Shown here: piece by piece, positions 33,246 through 40,228 of the stretch
How the letters are laid out: every line of letters begins with the position of its first letter
How positions within the stretch are numbered: position 1 is the stretch's first letter
Assembly: GCA_900318565.1 (NCBI GenBank)
Contig: ONLD01000015.1
Coordinates: 1 to 54,116, forward strand
From: an uncultured Bacteroidales bacterium
Lineage (GTDB): Bacteria > Bacteroidota > Bacteroidia > Bacteroidales > UBA932
Length of the DNA: 54,116 nt
Direction of reading: 5' to 3'
The notes under the pieces: generated by a model
Told to the model about the DNA's origin: nothing
The model's input: only the letters and a program-made list of their open reading frames with translations
Databases searched by the model: none
Made by a program: the position numbers and the translations under genes

Positions 33246-33416
33246 CATTTTGAAGATAAAGCAGATATTGGCCTAATCGATAAATACCGTCTTGGCGTCA
33301 CAAAGAATCGCGAAGTCATTTTCTTCCAGATAGATGCTCAGGGCCGATGCCGAACCGGTAAGATAATGATGTATGACCCCGCAACCGGGCATCGCATCAA
33401 GGATGAAAACACGTGA
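33246..33416 (+). pseudogene. remnant of a mobile-element protein (DUF6371-like)
   Basis: The frame reads IGLIDKYRLGVTKNREVIFF then QIDAQGRCRTGKIMMYDP and ATGHRIKDENT before a TGA at 33414. The segment RTGKIMxYDPxTGHRIKD is what I recall from DUF6371/primase-associated proteins of Bacteroidota conjugative and mobilisable elements. There is no start codon and both ends are missing, so it is a decayed internal piece. The remaining part of the 33.15-33.47 kb gap shows nothing else I can name. Confidence 0.5.
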
Positions 33417-33475
33417 GGCAAAGAGGTTGATTGAGGATTTGGGGCTGGTGGCGATATCCGCAGGAGATGGAGAAG

Positions 33476-34237
33476 TTAGAGGTCAATGCAGCGGCCGGAG
33501 TTGAATGAATTGTGCTCTTTTGCAAAGACGTATCCCAACTGGTTGCACACAAACTGCGTTCCGCCTATTTGTTTGTCAATATTCCGGTGTGAGTGACCGT
33601 AAATCCAATACTGGGCACCGCATTCCTCAATGAAATCGTCTTCATTCGCAACAAAGGCACCGTTGATGCGGCTTCCCTTGAAATCGGGTGACGACAGTTG
33701 GAAGGACGGCAGATGATGCGTCACGATTATTCTTTTGGTGGCCTGGGACTGATTGACGGCATCTTTAAGGAAAGCCATGCAGCGTTTATGCTCCTTGTTG
33801 AACAAGTCAAAAGTCAACGGCTCTCCATCGAAAAGAATTCGATGAAAATCTGATACACCCGACTCAGTTGCAAAAGCATCCTGCAATGGTATCCGCGCCC
33901 ATAGCGTAGAAAGAATAAACTCTACTTCTTCAAGATTAACCACGCCATTGTAGTACACATTTACATTGGGCTTGATGGAGAGAATCTTTCCGTCAGGCAA
34001 CGTAGATATGTCGTAGTACTTATAGAATTCATGGTTACCCGGTACAACAAGTACTTCCGCGAAGTTATCGGCCACAAAGTCCCAGAAAGGGTGCGAAACG
34101 TAATTGTCATCGCCCAGATAGCCGATATCTCCGGCAAGAACCAGAACATCCCCGACAGGCTCAATGGGATGAGTCTTCAGGTAGCGCCAGTTGTCGGCGA
34201 ATTCCAGATGGAGGTCAGATGCGTATTGAATCTTCAT
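33476..34237 (-). CDS. calcineurin-like metallophosphoesterase (third gene of AbiE-like operon)
   Basis: A 253-residue cytoplasmic metallophosphoesterase. The metal motifs appear in order: ASDLHLEF (D-x-H), LAGDIGYLGD (GD), VPGNHEFYKY (GNHE), VTHHLPS (H) and YGHSHRNID (GH-x-H). It would hydrolyse phosphomono- or diesters such as nucleotides or nucleic acid ends. Its start overlaps the stop of the nucleotidyltransferase gene by ATGA, so it belongs to the same operon. Lower GC than the flanks and a position beside a tRNA suggest transfer. The substrate is unknown; reversal of a nucleotidyl modification is an attractive idea but untested. Confidence 0.88.
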   Translation of the reverse strand: MKIQYASDLHLEFADNWRYLKTHPIEPVGDVLVLAGDIGYLGDDNYVSHPFWDFVADNFAEVLVVPGNHEFYKYYDISTLPDGKILSIKPNVNVYYNGVVNLEEVEFILSTLWARIPLQDAFATESGVSDFHRILFDGEPLTFDLFNKEHKRCMAFLKDAVNQSQATKRIIVTHHLPSFQLSSPDFKGSRINGAFVANEDDFIEECGAQYWIYGHSHRNIDKQIGGTQFVCNQLGYVFAKEHNSFNSGRCIDL

Positions 34238-35019
34238 TGCGCTATGGTAAAATTGCTTTGCAGAGTATTTACTAAAGAGCCAAGATACTCAGCACCCACT
34301 CCAAGCGATGCTGCGATTGACTGACTTATCTGCGGATCTGCAATTGCCTTAACGAAAGAATTCAATACCTCTTTGATATGCGCGGAGACCTCAAAGACCT
34401 CAGTTGGATCAAGTGAGGCCACAGCCATCATCACGTCCCTGCGATGCTTCTTAAGATCATCGGAATTAACCTGCTTCCCAACTTCCCTTTCTGCACTTAA
34501 GTTCATATAAGCCAGCGCCTTCAGGCAGATAAGCGAGTCTGGCGAGGCATATCGGATGCCCTCGCGTATAACGTAATGCGTAGTCAGATATGCGTAATAA
34601 TCAGGATCAAGGATGATGGCAGACAGGTGGGAATAGTCCTCATCGGTTTCAATGTATTCGATGTGATAGTCTGCAAGTTGGCCGATTCCTCCTACTGGCT
34701 TGGACAGAATCTCGATTTGGCTCGGATATCCTTCGACTCCACCGACAAAGCTATAGAAAACAAATTTAACCTCGCCTTCAGCATACTTCCTGGATGCAAA
34801 CTTGTAACCGCCTTCCTTAATAAATTTCCAGAAAGCGTTGATGAAGTCTTTCCCCATATTTTCAAGCACGAGTACCATATCGATGTCGCGAGTCCTTCGG
34901 GGCTGTATGGGGCCGTCTGAAAGGACTGCGCGGCACGCACTGCCGCCAATGACAATGAATGAATCCGAGAATGCGGCAAAGGCTCTCTCAAATTGCTGTA
35001 TTCCAGAAACTATTTCCAT
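34234..35019 (-). CDS. AbiEii-like nucleotidyltransferase
   Basis: A 261-residue protein. FIVIGGSACRAVLSDG followed by RRTRDIDMVL gives the GGSA...[RT]xDID signature of polymerase-beta-type nucleotidyltransferases, as in AbiEii/MenT-like toxins. A later Glu/Ile strand (YPSQIEILS) could give the third acidic residue, and SLICLKALAYMNL is the helical region typical of the group. Such enzymes transfer nucleotides to tRNA or proteins and block growth. It overlaps the upstream winged-helix gene by 10 bp and the phosphoesterase gene by 4 bp. The Ser in GGS is kept, so it looks active. Confidence 0.8.
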   Translation of the reverse strand: MEIVSGIQQFERAFAAFSDSFIVIGGSACRAVLSDGPIQPRRTRDIDMVLVLENMGKDFINAFWKFIKEGGYKFASRKYAEGEVKFVFYSFVGGVEGYPSQIEILSKPVGGIGQLADYHIEYIETDEDYSHLSAIILDPDYYAYLTTHYVIREGIRYASPDSLICLKALAYMNLSAEREVGKQVNSDDLKKHRRDVMMAVASLDPTEVFEVSAHIKEVLNSFVKAIADPQISQSIAASLGVGAEYLGSLVNTLQSNFTIAQ

Positions 35020-35942
35020 ATTGATTCAAACATCTGTTGGGCTTCCTTATGCACACGTGGATCTTGATCTTCTTCAAGGGATAGGAACAGGGACAGCCTA
35101 TCTACAACTCCTTCTCCAATTGGAGGGTATTTCCATATTTCCACTTTGAAGCGTCCATCAAAATCATTCACGCCCTCGAAATCTACATCCTTGAAACGGC
35201 CGGCATAGACGGCTATGGTAGGTATGTCATCATCGGCAAGATTGCTGAAAGAGGAAAGGGCCGAAATGCCTGCGGCTGGATACTTTTCACTTGGGAGCAT
35301 ATCACAAAACACCGTCTTCTTAATAGGAGAGGTCATGAATGGCTTAGCCTTTTCCCATAACTCCAGTCCTGACTTAGAGAAAGCAATTACCTTTGTACCA
35401 TCAGGTTCTTTCTTGGATGCTACAAGAGAAAGGTCTTCCAGATTCTGAACGCCTTTTGCAATACTTACATAAGTGTAAGGCATCCATTCGGCCAGCGCAG
35501 ATATGGTGCTGCCTTCAATTGCCTTTCCCTGTAATTGCGATAACAGAATATACTGGCCGCAAGCTGAAAGGTGTCCTGTGGTTTTTCTTTTGGTTGAGGG
35601 AGTAGTAAGTAATGTGGGAAGGTACGCATTGTTCTTTCCCGCCACATAGTACACGCCTTTTTCCAGAAGCCGTTTTTTCTCGTAAAAATCAAGATGTTCA
35701 AAGTAGAAGACTATGTGTACCCCAAGAGTAGCACTGAGCCTAGCTGCCCTTTTTTGATATTGTAGCGGTGTCTCCTTAGATAATTTGGAGACAAGAAGAA
35801 GCATAAGTTCGCCTTGAAAGGAAAAGTCATAGAAAAAGTACCTCACGGAATCATCCACGGTAATTCCCTTCAGATTACTTTTTCCCCGCTCTTTTAGGGC
35901 GATCTTTATTCCTGCGACTATTATATTATCCAAATTATGCAC
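35010..35942 (-). CDS. winged-helix protein, AbiEi/MarR-like partner of the nucleotidyltransferase
   Basis: A 310-residue protein. The N-terminal part has HIVFYFEHLDFYEKKRLLEK and YVAGKNNAYLP, a pattern I recall from winged-helix regulators coded beside AbiEii-type genes (FVF..L....R.RLI...VPFIVPG...YLP). A winged-helix segment follows at about 125-200 (AEWMPYTYVSIAKGVQNLED). The rest has ISALSSFSNLADDDIPTIAV. It starts with GTG at 35942, about 26 bp past a strong -7 box. As the first gene of the operon it is a candidate antitoxin and autoregulator. The family call is by pattern only. Confidence 0.6.
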   Translation of the reverse strand: MHNLDNIIVAGIKIALKERGKSNLKGITVDDSVRYFFYDFSFQGELMLLLVSKLSKETPLQYQKRAARLSATLGVHIVFYFEHLDFYEKKRLLEKGVYYVAGKNNAYLPTLLTTPSTKRKTTGHLSACGQYILLSQLQGKAIEGSTISALAEWMPYTYVSIAKGVQNLEDLSLVASKKEPDGTKVIAFSKSGLELWEKAKPFMTSPIKKTVFCDMLPSEKYPAAGISALSSFSNLADDDIPTIAVYAGRFKDVDFEGVNDFDGRFKVEIWKYPPIGEGVVDRLSLFLSLEEDQDPRVHKEAQQMFESIWK

Positions 35943-35968
35943 GATTATAAATAATATTTATAACAGTG

Positions 35969-35999
35969 CAAATATAGTGATAATTATTAGTTTTACAAA
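35969..35999 (-). promoter_or_regulatory. promoter, TTTG-19-TATATTTG, of the AbiE-like operon
   Basis: On the minus strand TTTG (35996-35999) and TATATTTG (35969-35976) are 19 bp apart. The leader of about 20-25 nt is very AT-rich (ATAAATATTATTTATAAT), with a short dyad that could be an operator. Confidence 0.75.
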
Positions 36000-36072
36000 T
36001 CTTGTATTGCCCGTTGCGCTAAAAGTCGCTTGAAAAAAAATGCAAATTGCGTCAAAAGACCAAGAAACGCTT

Positions 36073-36213
36073 ATGGTCAATGCTGATATCCTCATAGAGA
36101 CCAAGCGTCTGCGGTTCAGGCCCTGGGCCGATTCAGATGCGGTTTTTCTTTCATACCCGGTCAAACCGGGTATCTGTCATCTTGAGGCGAAGCCGAAGGA
36201 TCACTTCGTATAA
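36073..36213 (+). pseudogene. truncated GNAT acetyltransferase start
   Basis: The frame begins MVNADILIETKRLRFRPWADSD, the classic N-terminus of RimJ/RimL-type acetyltransferases (ETxRLxxRPW..xD). The homology ends after AVFLS, where a perfect hairpin (ATACCCGGT-caa-ACCGGGTAT, 36153-36173) begins, and a stop follows at 36211. Only about 27 residues of the family remain. The gene was cut, probably at the right edge of the island. Nothing else is seen in 35943-36282 apart from the promoters. Confidence 0.55.
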
Positions 36214-36246
36214 AGCCCCATCCTCCGAAAGGTCACTAAGATAAAA

Positions 36247-36277
36247 TTTGTTTTTATCTCACTTTCACTTAAATTTG
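36247..36277 (+). promoter_or_regulatory. promoter, TTTG-19-TAAATTTG, near-leaderless
   Basis: TTTG (36247-36250) and TAAATTTG (36270-36277) are 19 bp apart, and the ATG is at 36283. Transcription should start at or within a few bases of the start codon. Confidence 0.8.
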
Positions 36278-36282
36278 CCTTA

Positions 36283-37671
36283 ATGAAACGCAGAGACTTT
36301 CTAAAGAGCACCGCAGGCATTGCCATTGCGACAGCATCCACCGGACTTCTGGCTCCCTCCGAGGCCCTTGCTGCCGCTGAATCCATCCAGTCGGACCCGT
36401 CCGGGCAGAAGCCGGAGCCCCCTGGCGGCGACGGCCCTCTGATCATTTCCTCCCCGATGCTGCAGAATTTCGCCGAGACCTCAGCAGGAGTGGCGTTCGC
36501 AGTCAGCGACCTTGCCAACGGCTTCGTCGTCATCGGCAGGCAGCCGGATCTTTCCGACGGCCGCAAAGTGATGTGCGGCGGCTTCCGCGTGACCGACGTC
36601 AACGACCGCGTAATGCTGGTGCGCCTGACAGGGCTCCTTCCCGCCACCCGTTACTACTATCGCATAGGAGCCGACCGCATAAGCTACAAAGGCGGCTACA
36701 AGATGAAGGTCCTCGGCACGGAGGAAGACCCCTGCATCTACAGCTTCACCACGGCCGGCAAAGGCGCCAGGGCCCATTTCTGCGTTATCAACGATACGCA
36801 CGCACGGATGGACACCTTCGCCCGCGCCACCGACAAGATAGCCGCTCTCTCCCCTTCCTGCGTGGTCTGGAACGGGGACGCCTGCAACACGGAAGAGACC
36901 GTCGAAGACCAGATGCGCATCTTCCTGACTCCCGACATCCCGCATAAAGACTACGCCGCCCGCATACCATATCTCTTCTGCCCCGGCAACCACGACGACC
37001 GCGGCTGGGCTAACCGCCATCTCGAGCGCGTCTGGATGTTCCGCCAGCCGGAAGAGAGAAGTTCCAGGGACTGGGACCTCGGAAGGAACTTCGCAGTGCG
37101 TCTCGGAGACATAGCCCTGATAGGTCTGGACACCGCTGAGGACAAAGTGGACAGCAATCCCAAGTTTGCCGGCCTGTTCAACAGCGCCGCCTACCGCGAA
37201 GCCCAGACGGAATGGCTGCGGGACGCCCTGAAACGCAAGGACATAGCCCGTGCGCCTTTTCTCGTAGCTTTCTGCCACATACCGCTCGCGGACGACAACC
37301 CCCGCCACAACCCCGGCGACATCTTCCCCGCAGACAGCGACCCTGCCTACAGCACCGACTACGCCCTGTGGCAGCGCACCTGCGCCGGACTGTGGGGTCC
37401 GCTGCTCGACAAGGCCCGCTGCCAGCTGCTTATCACGGCCCACCAGCACTGCTACCGCTACCTCGCCCCGGACGGTTCCCGCCGCTGGGCAGAGATTATC
37501 GGCGGCAGCCCGGAACTGGGCTACCGCGGCAAGGGCGACAAACGGGTAGAAGACTCCAGCCGCTTCCCCACCCTCATCGAGGGCCTGACGGAGAACGGCG
37601 AGCTTAAGATACTGGTCCACAACCTCCTCAACGGAGAGATACAAGATACCTTCAATTTTAAAAAGCGATGA
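36283..37671 (+). CDS. Tat-exported metallophosphoesterase, purple acid phosphatase-like
   Basis: A 462-residue exported phosphoesterase. The N-terminus MKRRDFLKSTAGIAIATAST is a twin-arginine signal. Residues about 60-150 form an Fn3-like N-terminal domain (TRYYYRIGADRISYK). The catalytic domain has FCVINDTHARMD (D-x-H variant), VVWNGDACNTEE (GD), FCPGNHDDRG (GNHD), VAFCHIPLAD (H) and ITAHQHCYRY (GH-x-H variant AHQH). It probably removes phosphate in the periplasm. The stop overlaps the next start (ATGA), so it is coupled to the SGNH hydrolase gene. Confidence 0.9.
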   Translation: MKRRDFLKSTAGIAIATASTGLLAPSEALAAAESIQSDPSGQKPEPPGGDGPLIISSPMLQNFAETSAGVAFAVSDLANGFVVIGRQPDLSDGRKVMCGGFRVTDVNDRVMLVRLTGLLPATRYYYRIGADRISYKGGYKMKVLGTEEDPCIYSFTTAGKGARAHFCVINDTHARMDTFARATDKIAALSPSCVVWNGDACNTEETVEDQMRIFLTPDIPHKDYAARIPYLFCPGNHDDRGWANRHLERVWMFRQPEERSSRDWDLGRNFAVRLGDIALIGLDTAEDKVDSNPKFAGLFNSAAYREAQTEWLRDALKRKDIARAPFLVAFCHIPLADDNPRHNPGDIFPADSDPAYSTDYALWQRTCAGLWGPLLDKARCQLLITAHQHCYRYLAPDGSRRWAEIIGGSPELGYRGKGDKRVEDSSRFPTLIEGLTENGELKILVHNLLNGEIQDTFNFKKR

Positions 37672-38759
37672 AAAAAAGCCTTCTTCTCCTGATGCTCCTG
37701 CTCGGTGCACAAGTCCTCGGAGCCCAGACCCCGGCAAACGTAAAATGCTACTACACCGAAGCTTCCGACCTTACCCTCACCGGCAAACTCTTTCCCGACA
37801 CCCCCTGCCCCTACCACAGGGTGGATACCGTGAAGTATAAAGGTTTCACGAAGAAAGAGAACCTGCAGGTGCGCGAGTCCTCCGGCATCGCCGTGGCCTT
37901 CCGCACCAACAGCACCATAATCAACGTAAAGACCGAATATGGCACCATAGAGTACCCGATGAACACCAACGGCATCTCCGCCAAGGGCTACGACCTCTAC
38001 ATCCGCAAGGACGGCAAATGGGTTTTCGCAGCGGCTGGAGCCCGTGGCAACGGGTCTGAAGACAAGCTGCTGACCCTTATCAAGAATATGGACGGGCAGA
38101 TGCACGAGTGCTTGATGTACCTGCCTCTCTACAGCGAAGTCAAGTCCGTAAAAATCGGCGTGCAGGAAGGCTCGGTCATCGAGGCCCTTCCCAATCCCTT
38201 CCGCCACAGGGTGGCCATCCACGGCTCCAGCTTCACCCACGGTTCCAGCACTTCCCGCGGCGGTATGACCTATCCGGCACAGTTCAGCCGCAACACCGGC
38301 ATCCAGCTTCTCAGCCTCGGCTGCAGCGGCAATTGCAAGCTCCAGCCCTATTTCGCCGACGTGATGGCGGGAGCCGACGTGGAAGCCTTCATCTTCGATA
38401 CGTTCTCCAACCCCACCCCCGCAGAAGCGCGCGACCGCCTCTTCCCCTTCATCGAGAAAATACAGGCGGCCCATCCCGGCAAACCCCTCATCTTCCAGTG
38501 CACTATCCGCCGCGAGAGCCGTAACTTCAGCGTCGCCGCAGAGAAATTCGAGCAGAGCCGTATGGATATGGCCGACAGCCTGCTGAATGTCGCCTGCAAG
38601 CGCTACAAGGACGTTTATTACATCCACCCGGACGCCACAAGTCCCGACCACCTCGCCTCCGTGGACGGAGTACACCCGTCCAACTACGGCTACACCCTCT
38701 GGGAGAAATCCATTGAGAAAAAGATACTTAGAATACTCCGCCGCTACGGCATAAAGTAA
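37668..38759 (+). CDS. exported SGNH/GDSL hydrolase with N-terminal GxDLY domain
   Basis: A 363-residue protein with a signal peptide (MKKSLLLLMLLLGAQVLGAQ). An N-terminal jelly-roll-like domain (about 25-175) contains GYDLYIRKDGKW, the GxDLY motif. The SGNH hydrolase domain (about 180-360) has the unusual block I loop AIHGSSFTHGSSTSRGG with the Ser, GCSGNCKLQP and the catalytic DGVHPSNYGY (D-x-x-H). It likely deacylates esters on glycans outside the cytoplasm. It is coupled to the phosphoesterase upstream by ATGA; together they may process the same phosphorylated or acetylated substrate, which is inference. Confidence 0.9.
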   Translation: MKKSLLLLMLLLGAQVLGAQTPANVKCYYTEASDLTLTGKLFPDTPCPYHRVDTVKYKGFTKKENLQVRESSGIAVAFRTNSTIINVKTEYGTIEYPMNTNGISAKGYDLYIRKDGKWVFAAAGARGNGSEDKLLTLIKNMDGQMHECLMYLPLYSEVKSVKIGVQEGSVIEALPNPFRHRVAIHGSSFTHGSSTSRGGMTYPAQFSRNTGIQLLSLGCSGNCKLQPYFADVMAGADVEAFIFDTFSNPTPAEARDRLFPFIEKIQAAHPGKPLIFQCTIRRESRNFSVAAEKFEQSRMDMADSLLNVACKRYKDVYYIHPDATSPDHLASVDGVHPSNYGYTLWEKSIEKKILRILRRYGIK

Positions 38760-38770
38760 ATCCCTACATT

Positions 38771-40228
38771 ATGGAAAGACACATCGACCTACACGAAGAA
38801 GCAGGCCGTTGCCTGTATTGTGAAAATGCGCCTTGCTCCGCCGCCTGCCGGAATGGCGACCCCGCAAGGGCCCTCAGAGCCATACGCTTCGGCAATGAAC
38901 GCCTCGCCGCCCGCTGGCTGAAGCCCTGCAGCGGGAAGGACCTGGAGGCGGCTGAGAAAGCTTGCATCCATTACGACCAGCCCCTGCGGCTGCGCGAGAT
39001 AGCGGCTTCGCTTCCCGAAGCGCCCGAAGCCGGCGGTAAAGAGCCATCGCTGGCAATCGACTTCTGCGGCCTGAAATGCGAGAATCCTTTCTTCCTGGCC
39101 TCCTCCGCCGTATGCACCAACTACGAGATGGTAGCAGACGCCTTCCGGGCCGGCTGGGCCGGAGTGTTCTATAAGACGATATGCCTGCAAGACATATTCG
39201 AAGTGTCCCCCCGTTTCGACGCAGTGAAGAACCACGACGGCAGTTTCGCAAGCTTCCGGAATATGGAGCAGCTCAGCGAAAACCCTCTGGAAATGGACCT
39301 GGATATACTCCGCCGCCTCAAGCAGGACTTCCCCGGCAAGATTGTCATCGCTTCCATTATGGGGCAGCACCACGACGAGTGGGTGAAACTCGCCCGCCTT
39401 GTCGAAGAGGCCGGCGTGGATGCAGTGGAGCTCAATTTCTCCTGCCCCCAGATGGGTATAGCCGGAATGGGCAGCGACGTGGGCCAGAATGATGAACTCG
39501 TGACATACTACACGGCCTTCGTCAAGAAAGCGGTTAAGATTCCTGTGATTGCCAAGATGACGCCCAACATATCCAAGATGCGGAGAGTCTCGATGGCAGC
39601 CCATTTCGCCGGTGCCGACGCCATTTCCGCAATCAACACTATCAAGTCCATCACCCTCTCGAAGGAGTCCGAAGTCAGCGGCAAGCAGACCGTATCCGGC
39701 CTTTCTGGCAATGCGGTCAAGCCCATATCCCTGCGATTCATCTACGACATCAGCTCCAACAAGATACTTAAAGGCGTGCCTATCAGCGGCATCGGCGGCA
39801 TCGAGACCTGGCAGGACGCCCTGGAGTACATCCAGATGGGATGCAGCAACGTGCAGGTATGCACTGCCATTATGCAATACGGATACCGCATCATAGACGA
39901 CCTGCAGGAAGGAATGCGCGCCTATATGCAGGAGCACGGCATATCGGATCTGGGAAGCGTCGTGGGCAGCCGCGTGGACGATTTCCAGCTGCCGCCGAGC
40001 CTTGACAGGGACACGGTGGTGTATCCTAAATTCCAGCGTGAAAGCTGCATAGGCTGCGGCAGGTGCTATATCTCCTGCCGGGACGGCGGGCATCAAGCCC
40101 TCAGTTTCGGAGACGACCGCACGCCGAGGCTCAACGGAGCCAAGTGTGTCGGCTGCCACCTCTGCCGCCTCGTCTGCCCCACCGGCTCCATCACCCTGTC
40201 CAAGCGGGTGCCAAAGCGCCAGGGCTAG
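38771..40228 (+). CDS. preA: PreA-like dihydropyrimidine dehydrogenase subunit with extra N-terminal Fe-S region
   Basis: A 485-residue protein. Residues about 85-390 are a dihydroorotate/dihydropyrimidine dehydrogenase TIM barrel with FMN (ELNFSCPQMGIAGMGS carries the active-site Cys; GIGGIETWQDALEYIQMG the phosphate loop). Two [4Fe-4S] motifs close the protein (CIGCGRCYISC, CVGCHLCRLVC). The first ~65 residues (CLYCENAPCSAACRNGDP) look like the Fe-S N-domain normally found on the PreT partner. It reduces uracil or thymine. No preT-like NADPH/FAD subunit follows; the next gene is convergent with a 4-bp overlap. Confidence 0.85.
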   Translation: MERHIDLHEEAGRCLYCENAPCSAACRNGDPARALRAIRFGNERLAARWLKPCSGKDLEAAEKACIHYDQPLRLREIAASLPEAPEAGGKEPSLAIDFCGLKCENPFFLASSAVCTNYEMVADAFRAGWAGVFYKTICLQDIFEVSPRFDAVKNHDGSFASFRNMEQLSENPLEMDLDILRRLKQDFPGKIVIASIMGQHHDEWVKLARLVEEAGVDAVELNFSCPQMGIAGMGSDVGQNDELVTYYTAFVKKAVKIPVIAKMTPNISKMRRVSMAAHFAGADAISAINTIKSITLSKESEVSGKQTVSGLSGNAVKPISLRFIYDISSNKILKGVPISGIGGIETWQDALEYIQMGCSNVQVCTAIMQYGYRIIDDLQEGMRAYMQEHGISDLGSVVGSRVDDFQLPPSLDRDTVVYPKFQRESCIGCGRCYISCRDGGHQALSFGDDRTPRLNGAKCVGCHLCRLVCPTGSITLSKRVPKRQG

